Counted from the first letter of the stretch, positions 53,501 to 64,000 are shown. The stretch: DNA of 64,000 bases from Leishmania martiniquensis (GCF_017916325.1 NC_090145.1:5001-69000); one strand, 5' to 3'. The notes: a model not told the origin generated them from the sequence alone. Made by a program: numbers and translations.

Positions 53501-56343
53501 GGACAGGCACGCGCCTCCACATCTCTGAAGCGAAGGCGGAAGTGGGAGGGCCCCGCCTGGGCGGAAAGGACGCAGACAAGAAAGTATGGTGCCACGAACA
53601 AAAGATTTACACGTACAGCATGGGCCTAATGCGTGCGTCTTTCCCCACTCTCCTGTTCTCTCTTTCACCTTCCTTTTTTGTGTCCTGCTCTCGGTTCGGT
53701 ACTTATGCAGGAGAGACCCTCGCACTAACGCACGCACATCACCCCTTCTTATACACGGCAGCGTGGGTGTGGGTGTGCATGTACGGGCGGGCTGGTCTGG
53801 TCCTTGTTGAAGTCTCGGGCCCTGCATGAAACGACACCTTTTTTTTCTCTCTCGCCTTCTGTCTCTCCCCCTCCTTCCTCAAGCCTGATGGATCTTGTTC
53901 ATCAGACGTCGCCTCCTTCCACTGGGCACCGCTCTGGTCTCCGGAATCTCTCTCTCTATACGTTTCTGCGTGTTCATCTCTCCTCCCCCTCTCTGCGTAT
54001 TTCTCTCACGGAGTCTCGCTGCGCTCGCATGTTAGTTTTGAACGTTCTCCGCCATCTATTTCTCGTTTCGCGTATCACTGTGTCTGTTTCACCCGCCTCT
54101 TTTTTCTTTTTTTTCGTGTTGTTGTATTATGCATGTCTTCTCGACCCGGCGAATGTGCGCACGCGCACCTGTCCTGCGCGAACAGAGTTGCCCCTGCCGC
54201 TCTTGCTGTGCAAGATCTGTGTCCTTCCGGGGGCAGCCCCGCTTCTTTTTCAGCCCCAGCCTTGCTCTTCCTTCAGGGCACAAAGATGCGACTCCTCTTT
54301 GCCGAGAAATATACGCACACATACGCTCCCTCTGCAGGGATCGCAGGCACTCTTAGCCCGTGCAGGTACGCGTGCCTGCGATACTGAGAACGAGCGCAGC
54401 TTCTCATAGTGCACTCTCGCTTTGCGTTAGATTATGACTTGTAGCACACACTCCCTTTCTATTGTTTCCTCTCTCGTTTTGTGTTACCGCTCCCCTCCTC
54501 CTCCCTCCCCACCCTCTCTCTCTCTTTACTCGCTGCGTCCTTCCCACCGTTTGAAGCACAAGGGAAGGTGGGGGAGGGGGGGCACCGCTACAGCGTCCAA
54601 AAAGGTAACAATAAGATATCGTCCTCGAAAAGCCGCTTTTTTCTTCTCGGGTCTCTTTTTTTTGTTCTTCCCGTTACTGAAAGTCAACTGTGCTCTCTCT
54701 CTGCCTTTTCGTGTGCAGCGACTTGCCATATGCATTGCCCGATGTATCATACGTTCTTGCGTACGAGCATTCTTTTCCCACTGGTGCGCTACCGACTGAC
54801 TGTTGCTCTCACCGCTTTTGTTGGCGGCGTTGTGTTGCTGAGATTTCCGCGGTGCCGGTGTGCTGTTACAGTTGTGCTTCATTTCGTGAGGTGTTTGCGC
54901 CTGTGATTGTGTGTTTTGTCTGAGTGCGGTGGGCTTATCCGCGTAGGAATGCCGCCCTTCCTTCCCTGCCTGTTTGCTGTTCTCCTCTTTCTCCTCGTCC
55001 TTGCCTGTTAGTGCTCCCCTTGTGACAACTTTTCTGCCTGTGAGCTTGCCAAGCCTCTCCTTCACTTACCCTTTCTTCCTTCTTTTTGCCTTCTTTACCA
55101 CTCTTCTATGAGTGTTGGGTAGCAGCACGGAGGCCACAGACACTTAAACGTAGCCACAAGCCCCGAGTAATGCCTAAGCGTGTATGCCCGTGCGCGTGTG
55201 CTTGCGTCACGCGGCTGGTAGCGCAGGCAGGCCGATGACCAACAGAGAAGGGGAAAAGGAAAAGAGTAACGAACGCTGCCGCGCGTGCGAGGCATCCGCC
55301 GAGCTCGGGTGGTGCCGACTGCGACGCTCTCTTTGCGAAACCGTGTGCACGCTCGAGAGGCTGAGAGGCTACACGGTGTACGCATTCACGCGGTCGATTT
55401 GGTCGCGGTACCGCAAGGCGACCAGCCCCCAGGAAACAAATAGTTTCGGCTGCCGACTGCACATGCACCTCGCCTCGCAGTGCGTATCTTCCTGCGAAGG
55501 AGAGCGGCAGACTAAACGGCACGTGTGAGCGTCACGTATGTGTGTGTGTGTGTGCTCAAATGCTGAGTGGGCGCTTTTTGTCGTCCGCCAGGATTAGGTG
55601 AAGGCACGTGCAGCTATGCCTCCATAAACACCTGTCTGTCTTCCTGACCACCTCCTCTCGCACCCTTCACGATATTACTCGCACGCTCCTACACCACACT
55701 TATATGCAGAAACAGGGGTGCACCAATCGCGTCAGTGGGCAGCGCATATATCTTCTTCGCCCTCTTCCGTCTTAAGCGGCTTTCTCTCTTTCTCTCTTTG
55801 TGTTTCTCCTCGCGTTTCTTTTTTTTTGTGTGTGTGTGTCTGTGCGTGTGGCTGTTGCTTCATTCATTCGTACGCGTTTGTGCGTGCGCGAGACCGTCTG
55901 CGCCTGTGTGTCTGTGCGTGTGTGTACGTCACTGCTCTCTCGCGGTGTTTCCCATCTGCCCGCGTTTTCGTTTGCTCGACTGCATTCCTCTCCTCGTGTT
56001 TGCGCTTCGGCGGGGTCTTCGCTGCCTCTCCCTTCGCCTATTGACAAACATACACACACAGATCTGACGCCGTTACGCTTCGTGGTCGCCGCGGCCGCTG
56101 GTTACTTCTTTGAGGACGTGCCTACTCGCTGCCAAGTGTAGTTGTGAAAAAGGCTCATACGCGGGGCGTGAGCAACACGAGCTCTTCCAGTCCTCTTGCC
56201 TGGAGTCGTTCATCATTCAGAGTGCGCATCAGAGGCGCACGCCTCTCACGCCCCCTCCCCTTTCTTTGTTTCTCTAGTTGGGGAGGGACACGTGGACACC
56301 ACAGTTGGTCGCACAGACACGTCCGCTTACGGTAGTCTTAGCG
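50522..56343. other. 5.8-kb gene-free interval, strongly pyrimidine-rich
   Basis: The longest spacer of the rightward unit. The plus strand is C/T-rich for almost its whole length, with many TCTCTC and TGTGTG runs. Every open frame over 100 codons is low-complexity (Ser/Leu/Phe/Cys). One island at about 55090-55530 has balanced purines and no pyrimidine runs (reported separately). No RNA gene was recognised. It must hold the 3' UTR of the PSP1 gene and the 5' region of the NT-C2 gene; what the rest does is not visible. Confidence 0.55.
55090..55530. other. Purine-balanced island inside the pyrimidine-rich spacer
   Basis: About 440 bases with balanced composition and higher GC, sharply bounded by TTTTTGCCTTC on the left and a TGTGTGTG run on the right. 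A plus frame from ATG 55184 to 55528 (114 codons, MPVRVCLRHAAGSAGRPMTN at the start) and a longer antisense frame both span it, so neither is convincing. It could be a small gene, a decayed repeat or a structured RNA. Confidence 0.35.
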
Positions 56344-58560
56344 ATGCCTCGCGAGACGCACGTGCTGCGCTTTAAGGTGGTCACGGTGGAGTGCTCGGCG
56401 CTGCCAAATGGCCAGCAGTACACCATCATGTACCACCGCGGCGAGACCAACCGCTCCACTCCATGCTACACCGCTCAGGGAGGGGTCATCAACTTCGCCA
56501 CGATGCCGGAGGGTACAGCCGTGGTACACTTCAAGGCGGGCCACGGCGGCGGCCGCTTCGCTCCCAAATATGTCCGCTTCATGGTGGAGGAGTATACGCG
56601 TGGTATGCCGCGTCGGCTGGTCGGGGAGACGGAGGTGGACTGCACCCAGGTGCTTAAAGACTTCGGCTCGTCCGGCTCAGGCATCCTCACCGTCATCTTC
56701 CGTCTCTACGGCACTACCGCGAAAATGAAGGTTGCGCTGCTCGTGTACCCCGAGCACGCCCCCCCGCTGTCGTTCGACGGGCTGATCGACCCGAGCGAAG
56801 TGTCTGCACCGCCGCGGCCGCAGACAGTGAAGGTGATGAGCCGTGGCGAGGCCATGATGATACTGATGGGGCTGGAGACGCTGCTGGAGCGGCGACGCGC
56901 GATGGAGGCGGAGGGGAAGATTTTGCCGCAGTCTCGCGAGGAGAAGAAGCTGGCGGAGCTTGAGAAGCGCCGGAAGGCCCTCGTTGGCTCGGAGGGACTC
57001 GCGACAGAGGTGATCGAGGCTCGGTGTGAGGAGGTGGTAGCCGTGCAGTTCACCGCGCTCGCGCGAAAGCATCGCAACAACTTTATTGGACAAACCGCCG
57101 CGTACCTCCGCGAGATGGCCATAAACAGTGGCGAAGACTTCATCGGCGACGTCGGCGGCAGCAACACCAACACAGCGTTGGAGCAGCTGAACCGAGTGAA
57201 CAGCAGCATCGAGGATGTGCAAGAGCAGCTGAAGAAGCTAGAGGACGAGCAGGTGGCGCTCGGCCGCATACAACTCAAGGTAGACGTGACGGCGGAGCTG
57301 TGTGCTAACCTTGACAAGGTGGCTGCGCTTCAGCAGAAGATGCAGCTGCTTCAGCAATCCCGAACAGCGCTAACGGAGGCCGTGAGGAAGCAGTCGGCGA
57401 AGAAGGACACACCGCTCGCTCGGGAGGTCGCTGCCATCAATGCTCGCATCGCGGCGCTGAATGCGGAGCAGCAGCAGATGGCGCCCAAGATACAGCACAT
57501 GGTATCCGTGGCCGCTTCGCACGTGGTGAACTGGGCTCGCAGCAAGAACCCGCCGGTGCCGGACGTGACGAGCCACGCAGGAGCCTCCCAGGCCGCCGGC
57601 CGCAACGGCCGCAGCGTCGTCGACGACCTCTTCAGCGACGTCGGCAAGCCGCATCAGTCGAAGGAGTTGTCCATGCTGGATGACGCGCAGCGAAAGCAGG
57701 TTGTGGAGGCGCTCAAGGGACTTCAGGCCAGCGCCCCACCACAAACTAACCACTCACCCACCTCGGCGTCCTCGAGCTCCGGCCATCGAACCCCGCGCGA
57801 CCTCTTTGCCGACTCGGGTCTGCCCACCATGGGGGACTTCAGCAGCACCAAGGAGAAAAAAGGCGACGCAGCGGCGAAGCCGGCTCACGAAGACCCTCTC
57901 AAGCCCACTGGTCTCGGAATAGACATGTTCTCAGCGAAGCCGGCGCCGACCGTTGCCTCTAACGCCCAAGCGGGCTTGCCCTCAATGAGCGATTTCATGC
58001 GATCTTCGGCGTCGACGAGGCAGCAAGAACCGCAGCCCATGTTCGACGTTGGCGCCATCTTGCAGGCGGGCACGGCCTCCCCGCAGATGGGTGATGGCGG
58101 CTTTGTGCTGGAGCCTCAGGGGCCCGACGCGCCGGCTGCGAGCTTCTCTGCCGTAGCACCCTCTGCTGGCGCGAGTGCGTACAACAAGAAAGATGACCCA
58201 TACTATGACGAGATGGACGACTTTACCGTGCCGCCAGATGCCAATGAGGCCCAAAACTACGGCACCGTAGAGATCACTGGCGGCTTTCCTGGGTTCGGAG
58301 ACGACGGGTTCTCGCCAGTGCGCGCGAGGACCGCTGCCAGCCCGGTCCCAGGCAATGAAGCGTTGCGCCCAACTTTTGACTTTGGCCCAAGTGGCGGCGA
58401 TGACGAGCTGAGTAAGATAGAGGGCAGAGTGATGCCAGCTCCGACCTTCTCCTTCGGCGGTGGGGCTGTGGAAGCGCAGGCGACGAACAACCCCCGTGAC
58501 AACTCTGACAACCCGTATAGCGGCATTAGCAATCTTCCTACGTACAACTTCGGCAGCTGA
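56344..58560 (+). CDS. NT-C2 domain, coiled-coil protein with adaptor-type motifs
   Basis: A 738-residue protein. Residues 1-137 fit an NT-C2 domain (the membrane-associated C2 variant of EHBP1/EEIG1): ETHVLRFKVVTVECSAL, GGVINFATMPEGTAVVHFKA, then KYVRFMVEEY and GILTVIFRLYG are the expected strands. Residues 165-400 are helical and coiled-coil-like (LEQLNRVNSSIEDVQEQLKK, QQKMQLLQQSRTALTEAVRK). The last ~310 residues are disordered, rich in Pro/Ser/Ala, and carry repeated short motifs: DDLFSD, RDLFAD, GLPTMGDF, GLPSMSDF, DMFSA, FGDDGF, TFDFG, TFSFG and YNFG at the C terminus. These resemble clathrin-adaptor-ear ligands. A role in membrane traffic is inferred. The start is the first ATG (56344); the frame upstream opens with TTG. 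Confidence 0.75.
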   Translation: MPRETHVLRFKVVTVECSALPNGQQYTIMYHRGETNRSTPCYTAQGGVINFATMPEGTAVVHFKAGHGGGRFAPKYVRFMVEEYTRGMPRRLVGETEVDCTQVLKDFGSSGSGILTVIFRLYGTTAKMKVALLVYPEHAPPLSFDGLIDPSEVSAPPRPQTVKVMSRGEAMMILMGLETLLERRRAMEAEGKILPQSREEKKLAELEKRRKALVGSEGLATEVIEARCEEVVAVQFTALARKHRNNFIGQTAAYLREMAINSGEDFIGDVGGSNTNTALEQLNRVNSSIEDVQEQLKKLEDEQVALGRIQLKVDVTAELCANLDKVAALQQKMQLLQQSRTALTEAVRKQSAKKDTPLAREVAAINARIAALNAEQQQMAPKIQHMVSVAASHVVNWARSKNPPVPDVTSHAGASQAAGRNGRSVVDDLFSDVGKPHQSKELSMLDDAQRKQVVEALKGLQASAPPQTNHSPTSASSSSGHRTPRDLFADSGLPTMGDFSSTKEKKGDAAAKPAHEDPLKPTGLGIDMFSAKPAPTVASNAQAGLPSMSDFMRSSASTRQQEPQPMFDVGAILQAGTASPQMGDGGFVLEPQGPDAPAASFSAVAPSAGASAYNKKDDPYYDEMDDFTVPPDANEAQNYGTVEITGGFPGFGDDGFSPVRARTAASPVPGNEALRPTFDFGPSGGDDELSKIEGRVMPAPTFSFGGGAVEAQATNNPRDNSDNPYSGISNLPTYNFGS

Positions 58561-60465
58561 AGTGGGTCATCAGAGGGTATATTCGTCGATGGGGGGCTGC
58601 TGGTCGATGAATACATAAGTACGCCTTGCCTGCGCTCTCACCGTGAACGGTGTCTGTGGTGTCACGTGCATGTGCAGTGCTTTCAACACTTTTTGTTTCC
58701 CTCCGGGTGACCTCTCTATTTCTTCGGCTGGTGCCTGGAGTCGCTCTTGCGTCTCTGAGTCTCCTTGCTCGCATGCTGTGGAGTCTCCTCCTCTGCGTGT
58801 GTGGAGTGGTATTCCAAGTCGTTGCTGTGAGGGCGTCCTTTCAGTAACCGCCGTTACCGAGACCGCCCCTGGCGAGCTTGGCCCTCTCTCACAGAGACGG
58901 TCATTGTACGTCGAGGCCACACTTCCTCCGTTGCAGAAGCCCTTCCATACAGGCAGGCGGTCGCACAACCACGCACATGCACCTCGCTCCCTCGCGTTTG
59001 TTTCTTGTGCGAAGATCCGACAAGACTTCTTGTGCTCTCTCTATTGTGTGTGGCTTGGTGGGTCACTTAGATTCACGCGATCTGGATCGACCGAGGATGC
59101 TCCCTCCACCGTTCTCAGTGGATTGGCGCCTTTACTAGCGAGGCGGGGCCTAGCGGTGATCCCCGTGGCTACAGCGCTCACGACGACGATGGTGGGGCGA
59201 GCAAGCTGATGAGCCGTGGCCTGTGACTCTTTGGTCCCCCTCTTTTTTCCTTTTCGCCTCTCTGTGCATCTTCTTATCGTCTCGCTCCACCTCAAGGGAG
59301 GGCCACGGGGACTTCAGTTTTTCTGTTCTATTGTGTGTGTGTGTGCGCTGCCATGCTGTCTCGGGTTGCTGTCGGCTTTTTAGGTTTCATCTCCCCTCTC
59401 CCGCTCGTCTCTACTCTCTCCTCTTGTCCTCATACCATCGACTGTTTCGTTTTATTATTTTTGGTCTTCATCTTCCCCTCCATGGAGTCTGTGACAGCGT
59501 TGGTGTGTGTGTGTGTGTGTGTGTGCGTAACGGGTGTGCCCCTCAGCACACGGATTGCATCGGACGCCGCTCGAGGCATGTGCCATATGTGCGCACGGAG
59601 GTTGACTGAACGAAGGAAGAAAAAGGCGATTCATATGCAGAGAAGCAACGGCGTCACGACGGAGGACGTGGCGAAGGGGAGGGGGTGGTGGTAGCCTACC
59701 ACCGCCTTCTTCTCTGCCTTCCTCTTTCTAGAAGTTTGCCTTCGCCACCGCCGCGCCTTTCATGCTTGACGCCTACGTTTGCCTGCGAGGGAGAGCGGGA
59801 AAGCAGCGGGCGAAAACGGCGTTGGGCAAGCCAACTTGAGAAGGTCTTTCTCTTCTGGTGAGCGTGCATCTGTGGCCATGCGCGCTGAGGGACCCGCGTA
59901 CTGCTGAGCCAGGGCTGCTGCTGCTGCTGCTGCTCTCGCTCTCTCTCTATTCCCTTGCATGTCCTTCCTGCCCAGGCCCTCATCGCTTGGCGCTCATCGG
60001 TGGGTCTTGGGCACTCGGGTCCCACTTCTCTCTTCCGTTGGCGTTGGTGGTTCTTTCTTTCTGTTTGTATGCTTAGTCTTGCTCTGCGCGCTCTTCATGG
60101 CCCATCATGCAGGCCGCTGTCTCTGCGCCGCTGCATCTGTGTGCTTCTCACTCTCTCTCTAACGCGCCGTGCAGCGACGAAGGTGAGGAGAGAAGAGGCT
60201 CCGTCAAAGCTCTCCTCCCGCGCTCTCTCCGTGGCTCGTCGCGTGCGTGTGTGCCGCGCGCAAAAGAAAGCAGCGTTTGGTGCCCAAACTTGTGCACGAA
60301 GACATCCACCTACAGACACATTGGCGCAAGATGCGGACGCATGCTCGCCTGTGCTTTCATACGGCTCTGAGCACTAACTGGCCTGCTTTCACGTGCGGTG
60401 CGCGTCGCACACAACGCTGCGGCTTTGTCGACACAACTATCACTGATGACGCTGTGGTCTCGACC
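58561..60465. other. Intergenic, NT-C2 gene to DEAD-like gene
   Basis: A 1.9-kb pyrimidine-rich spacer without a supported gene. It contains a GT microsatellite (59503-59525) and six CTG units (59915-59932). The next gene's frame is open upstream to 60247, with an ATG at 60331. Confidence 0.55.
59503..59525. repeat. GT dinucleotide microsatellite
   Basis: About eleven GT units without interruption in a spacer. Confidence 0.9.
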
Positions 60466-62679
60466 ATGACAAGCCCCAAGGGGTCGCCGCCGGGCTCGAC
60501 TGCCGAAGGGAATCCGACGCCGAGTGGCGTCGGCTCCTCGTACATGCACCCGGTAGATGTGGGCAACGCTTCTTTCACGCTGTACGGAGAGATCCCCAAG
60601 AACGCCAGCGACGGCGCTAGCCGAATCCTCTCCTCGTCGAGTCTGCACAGCTACGACCCGGCCATCCTCTTCAGCGATCTACGACTTCAAGGGGCGCACT
60701 ACAAGCTGCTCAACTTCTCCAGCGGCCTCGGCGGGGGCGGCGCAAGTGATTCGCCGCTGACAGCCAATGGAGCGGCGGCAGAAGCCCGAGCCGCCGAGGA
60801 TGAAGAAAACGACGCCGTCATGCGCTCCGGGTGCAACAGGCAAGGCGCGGCAGGGGCGGCTGCGATGGCTGCGGCGATATTTGACTCGCGCCGCGTGGCA
60901 GACGGGATCGCCATGGTGCCGGGCCACCCGCTGCCGGTCGTCTTTCCACGATCAGATGGGCCGCCGCCGCCGCTGCACTCCAAGAAACTTGCCTCTGGAG
61001 GTGCACATCAGGCATGCACCGGGATGCGGGGACGTCAGACGATGTACGGCAGTGACGAGGACGCTGCTTTGCTGATGCGCGGTGAGCTCATGGAGAGTGA
61101 GCGGCACGCCGAGTCGTACAGCCTGCAGCAGAGCATTGTTTGGCGAGTGCAGGTGCTCGATGAGCGGCACAGGCCCACCCCCATAAAGCTATTCGAGCAT
61201 TTTCGCGAGGCGCTTGATGTGCTGCCGGCACGGGTAATGCAGGGGCTGAGCGAATCGGGGCTCACGTGCCCGACGCTACTCCAGTCGGCTGCAATTCCGC
61301 CACTTCTGTGCGGGCGCGATGTCGTCGGCGTCGCCCCCGGTGGGAGCGGCGCGACAGTTGCTTATACCGTGCCCTCCATAGCCGTGCTTGTGAAAGTCAA
61401 GGCGGCAGAGGAGCAGGAGCGGCTGTCCAGGGTAGTGCTGGAGGGCGCCGACTCGGCATTAATGTCACCAGCGTTGTACGCTGCCCGGTCATCATCGTCT
61501 GGCGACACCGTGGCGCACCCCATCGTCGTCGTTCTGTGTACCACTCGCCCAGCAGTGCTGCGGACAGCTGCGATGTACAGCAGCCTCGCTGGCGAGGATG
61601 TTCGACTTGTGACAGCGTACCGATTAGCGGACGGGGGCGATGGGGACGACCAGCGGAACGTCATTCGCAAGGAGAGCGGGTGCGACGTGATTGTAGCCAC
61701 ACCGACTTGCTTGATGGCGTTAATGCGCGAGGGTTATGTCGATCTTGATCGCGTACACATGCTGGTGGTGGATGAGGCGAACCATTTCGCTGAGGCGAAC
61801 TCTGCCCCAGACGGCCTCTCAGTGATGCAGCGCGTCGAGGACATCATGCATGCCGTGAAGGAGAACGGGGTGACGCATCAGTTTTCTTTGTGGTGCGCGG
61901 AGACGGGACCAGCTGTGGAGGCGCTCGTGCGCAAGTACATGTCGCCGCTGACGCTGAGGGTGATGGTGACGCGTGAGGAGCACACGAGCACGAATGTGCG
62001 CCAGATCCTGTACCCGCTCCCAAGCCGTGATGTCCGCATCAAGGCCATCCAGCAGCTGTACGATCAGTGCATCATCTTGAAGCGGGATCAGGTGGTGGTG
62101 TACTGCGCGGATCGCGCAACCGCAGAGGATGTGGTGAGGGAACTGATCAAGGGGCTTTCCGCCCCGTCGTCGTTGGTGCGGTGTGTGCATGGCGGTCTGC
62201 ATTCTCACAAGCGGGGCCAAGTCCTCAAGGCCTTCCAGCAAGGGGACATACGCATTTTGGTAGCCACAGATGTGGTGACGAAACAGCTTCGTGTCGAGGA
62301 GCCGGTGCACGTCATCCATTACGACCTGCCTGACGCCACGGGGGTTTACATGCAGCGGGTGAACCAGGCGGGGCGCTCCGGTTGCCAAGGGACTTCGCAC
62401 GCCTTCCTCACCCGAGGCGATGCTCGCGCTCTCAATATCGCCAGGCTCGTCGAGAAGGAGACAGGTCACGCACTGAGCGACGACATTCGCAAGATGATCG
62501 CTGAGATGGAGGCCGAAGGTGGCAAGGACACTTGGGCATCCCCGGTGGGGCGCGGCCGGCACCAGGCTGCCTCGAATACAAAATGGCGCGTGCGCGGGCA
62601 GTGGAAGACACGGCAGCCAGCGGAGTCCTGTGATCGCGCGTCGGAGTTGGGCAAGAGGCCTGTGGGCTTGGCAAGATGA
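60466..62679 (+). CDS. DEAD-box-helicase-like protein with degenerate catalytic motifs
   Basis: A 737-residue protein with the two RecA-like domains of DEAD-box RNA helicases (about 240-495 and 505-665). The Q motif is kept (CPTLLQSAAIPPLLCGRD, 268-285). Walker A reads APGGSGAT (290-297), with Ala in place of the catalytic Lys. Motif Ib is ATPTCL. Motif II is DEAN (436-439), not DEAD. Motif III is CAET rather than SAT. Motif V is ATDVVTKQL. Motif VI is QRVNQAGRSG, keeping only some Arg. The first 230 residues are low-complexity, Ala/Gly/Ser-rich. This predicts a protein that keeps the fold but cannot hydrolyse ATP in the usual way, so a structural or RNA-binding role is inferred. The start at 60466 is favoured by codon bias; an in-frame ATG at 60331 would add 45 residues rich in Arg and Cys. 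Confidence 0.85.
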   Translation: MTSPKGSPPGSTAEGNPTPSGVGSSYMHPVDVGNASFTLYGEIPKNASDGASRILSSSSLHSYDPAILFSDLRLQGAHYKLLNFSSGLGGGGASDSPLTANGAAAEARAAEDEENDAVMRSGCNRQGAAGAAAMAAAIFDSRRVADGIAMVPGHPLPVVFPRSDGPPPPLHSKKLASGGAHQACTGMRGRQTMYGSDEDAALLMRGELMESERHAESYSLQQSIVWRVQVLDERHRPTPIKLFEHFREALDVLPARVMQGLSESGLTCPTLLQSAAIPPLLCGRDVVGVAPGGSGATVAYTVPSIAVLVKVKAAEEQERLSRVVLEGADSALMSPALYAARSSSSGDTVAHPIVVVLCTTRPAVLRTAAMYSSLAGEDVRLVTAYRLADGGDGDDQRNVIRKESGCDVIVATPTCLMALMREGYVDLDRVHMLVVDEANHFAEANSAPDGLSVMQRVEDIMHAVKENGVTHQFSLWCAETGPAVEALVRKYMSPLTLRVMVTREEHTSTNVRQILYPLPSRDVRIKAIQQLYDQCIILKRDQVVVYCADRATAEDVVRELIKGLSAPSSLVRCVHGGLHSHKRGQVLKAFQQGDIRILVATDVVTKQLRVEEPVHVIHYDLPDATGVYMQRVNQAGRSGCQGTSHAFLTRGDARALNIARLVEKETGHALSDDIRKMIAEMEAEGGKDTWASPVGRGRHQAASNTKWRVRGQWKTRQPAESCDRASELGKRPVGLAR

Positions 62680-64000
62680 GGTGACCAGAAGGGTATCGCT
62701 GCCGCTCATGACGTGGTGGCCCTTGCCCGCCAGAGATAACGTGGAAAAGGGTGCACGAGCGGAGAACTTTGACACACAAACAGACACACGCGCACACCCT
62801 CGTCCTCTTTCTCCTCGAGGAAGCGCAGTTCAATACAGGGACTGTAGGAAGAGAGGAAAGCGACGGGGTCGACGGATGGGCCCGGCGTCCACGTAGGTAG
62901 AAGAGGCTGATGCAGGTGTGCTGCCGGTGCTGCGACTGCTGCGATAAGGCTCGTGCTCTGTGCTCCCCTCGACACCCCAGCACGTCTAGGGGCTGCTGTG
63001 CTGGTGGACGTTATGGTCGACTGCTTTTCTTTTTTGTTTGATGGATAAACGCTTCACGGACCACCGACGATCGTGGTCGATCACGTGCTTAGAGGACTCC
63101 ACACGAGCGTTTCTCTACTCTCACCATCGACTCTTACTGGGAACGGTGGAGGAGAGAGGCCTCAGAGAGGGATCGCGCCTTTGCCTGGCCGAGAGTTGCT
63201 GTTCCTGTCGAACGGGGCTAAGCACATGGCCTCGGCGCGCCCACGCTGAAGTTCTGGGTCTAGCGCATTCTTTACGAGCAGTGGGGCGCCTTGTGCGTGT
63301 GCACCTCGGTGTCATTCTTCTTCTCGTAGCGGCGTTTCGATCAGCGTACTCGCGCACTGCATGCTCACCACGCTCTCAGCTTTCCGTCCCTGACTTGCCC
63401 AACTCTTTCCTGCGCTGCGCTGCATGCGTTGGGGTGGGTCGTTTCCGCTCCAGCACCGTCACATCATCTTCCACTCTCACACACACCACCACACACGCAT
63501 AAAAAAGCGACGAAGGGAAAGACGGGAAAAGGCAACTGAAAAAAAAAGAAACGGAGCAACGACAAGAAAGAAAAGTTGAACGTAACACCTCATAATAACA
63601 GACAAGAAAACGCGTGTTGCGTCTCTCTCCGGCTCCTCTCACCCTCTGCTCTTCGTTCCGTTTTTCTTTCCCGTCATTTTTTTCTTTTCAGCCCATCTGT
63701 TCCTTGCCCGTATCCCACCCACCACCAGCCCCTCTGCAACCCCCCCAAGACGCCAAGGACTCTCACGACACGCCTCCGCATCAACTTAACACCACTCATA
63801 TGCAGGAGAGATACAGGACTTAGAGGCGCACTACTGCAGTACACATCCTCCCACACTCTGCTGCCTCGAAGCAGCTCCAGCAGCTTACATACAGCGTCAC
63901 CAACCGCCACAACCGAAGCGAAAAAAAAGAAAGCGCATAGCCAAACAGCGCGTATTGAGGGAAGAGGAAGCAGTGCGTATTGCACGGACAGACAGAGCCG
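62680..64000. other. Downstream of the DEAD-like gene to the window edge
   Basis: No gene is supported in 1.3 kb. From about 63480 the sequence alternates A-rich and C/T-rich runs, typical of the leader of a next gene beyond the window. Confidence 0.6.

Noticed and set aside
53804..54409. Plus-strand frame of 201 codons in the 5.8-kb spacer
   Set aside because: Low-complexity translation of C/T-rich DNA; similar frames exist in all three plus frames there.
59915..59932. CTG repeat of six units
   Set aside because: Too short to be notable and outside any supported gene.

Overview
The window is nuclear DNA of a trypanosomatid, most likely Leishmania or a close relative. The reasons are intronless genes packed head to tail on one strand for tens of kilobases, long pyrimidine-rich spacers with polypyrimidine tract plus AG trans-splice signals, GC-rich third codon positions, frequent CA/GT repeats, and protein families typical of the group (folate/biopterin transporter, PiT phosphate permease, PSP1-domain protein). 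No tRNA, rRNA, CRISPR array or prokaryote-type operon was seen.

Layout. Positions 1 to about 13.7 kb form a leftward (minus-strand) unit. Read in the direction of transcription it holds a PiT phosphate transporter, a folate/biopterin transporter, a delta-12-type fatty acid desaturase and, at the window edge, an unrecognised gene interrupted by an in-frame TGA. From 13.7 to 22.7 kb lies a divergent strand-switch region of about 9 kb with no intact gene and visibly lower GC. Transcription of both flanking units probably starts there. By translating it I found a heavily decayed minus-strand gene at about 14.55-16.1 kb and weaker relics elsewhere. From 22.7 kb to the right end is a rightward unit: TRAPPC11-like protein, MMS19, a thymidylate-kinase-like protein, a possible 69-residue protein, ribosomal protein L35a (eL33), a WD-like protein, an NADH/NAD-cap Nudix hydrolase, a short-chain dehydrogenase, a Nopp140/SRP40-C-terminal protein, CIAO1, a PSP1-domain protein, an NT-C2 trafficking-type protein and a DEAD-box-helicase-like protein whose catalytic motifs are degenerate.

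How the genes relate. Trypanosomatid units are transcribed as a whole and are not functional operons, so most neighbours are unrelated. The exception worth noting is that MMS19 and CIAO1, two subunits of the cytosolic Fe-S targeting complex, lie in the same unit about 17 kb apart. The left unit is biased to membrane proteins (two nutrient transporters and a lipid desaturase). Spacers hold short decayed repeats that align with one another and look like SIDER-type retroposon remnants.

Start codons were checked by base. Several of the longest open frames begin at GTG or TTG, and for those the first in-frame ATG was chosen. Statements about GC content are by-eye estimates.
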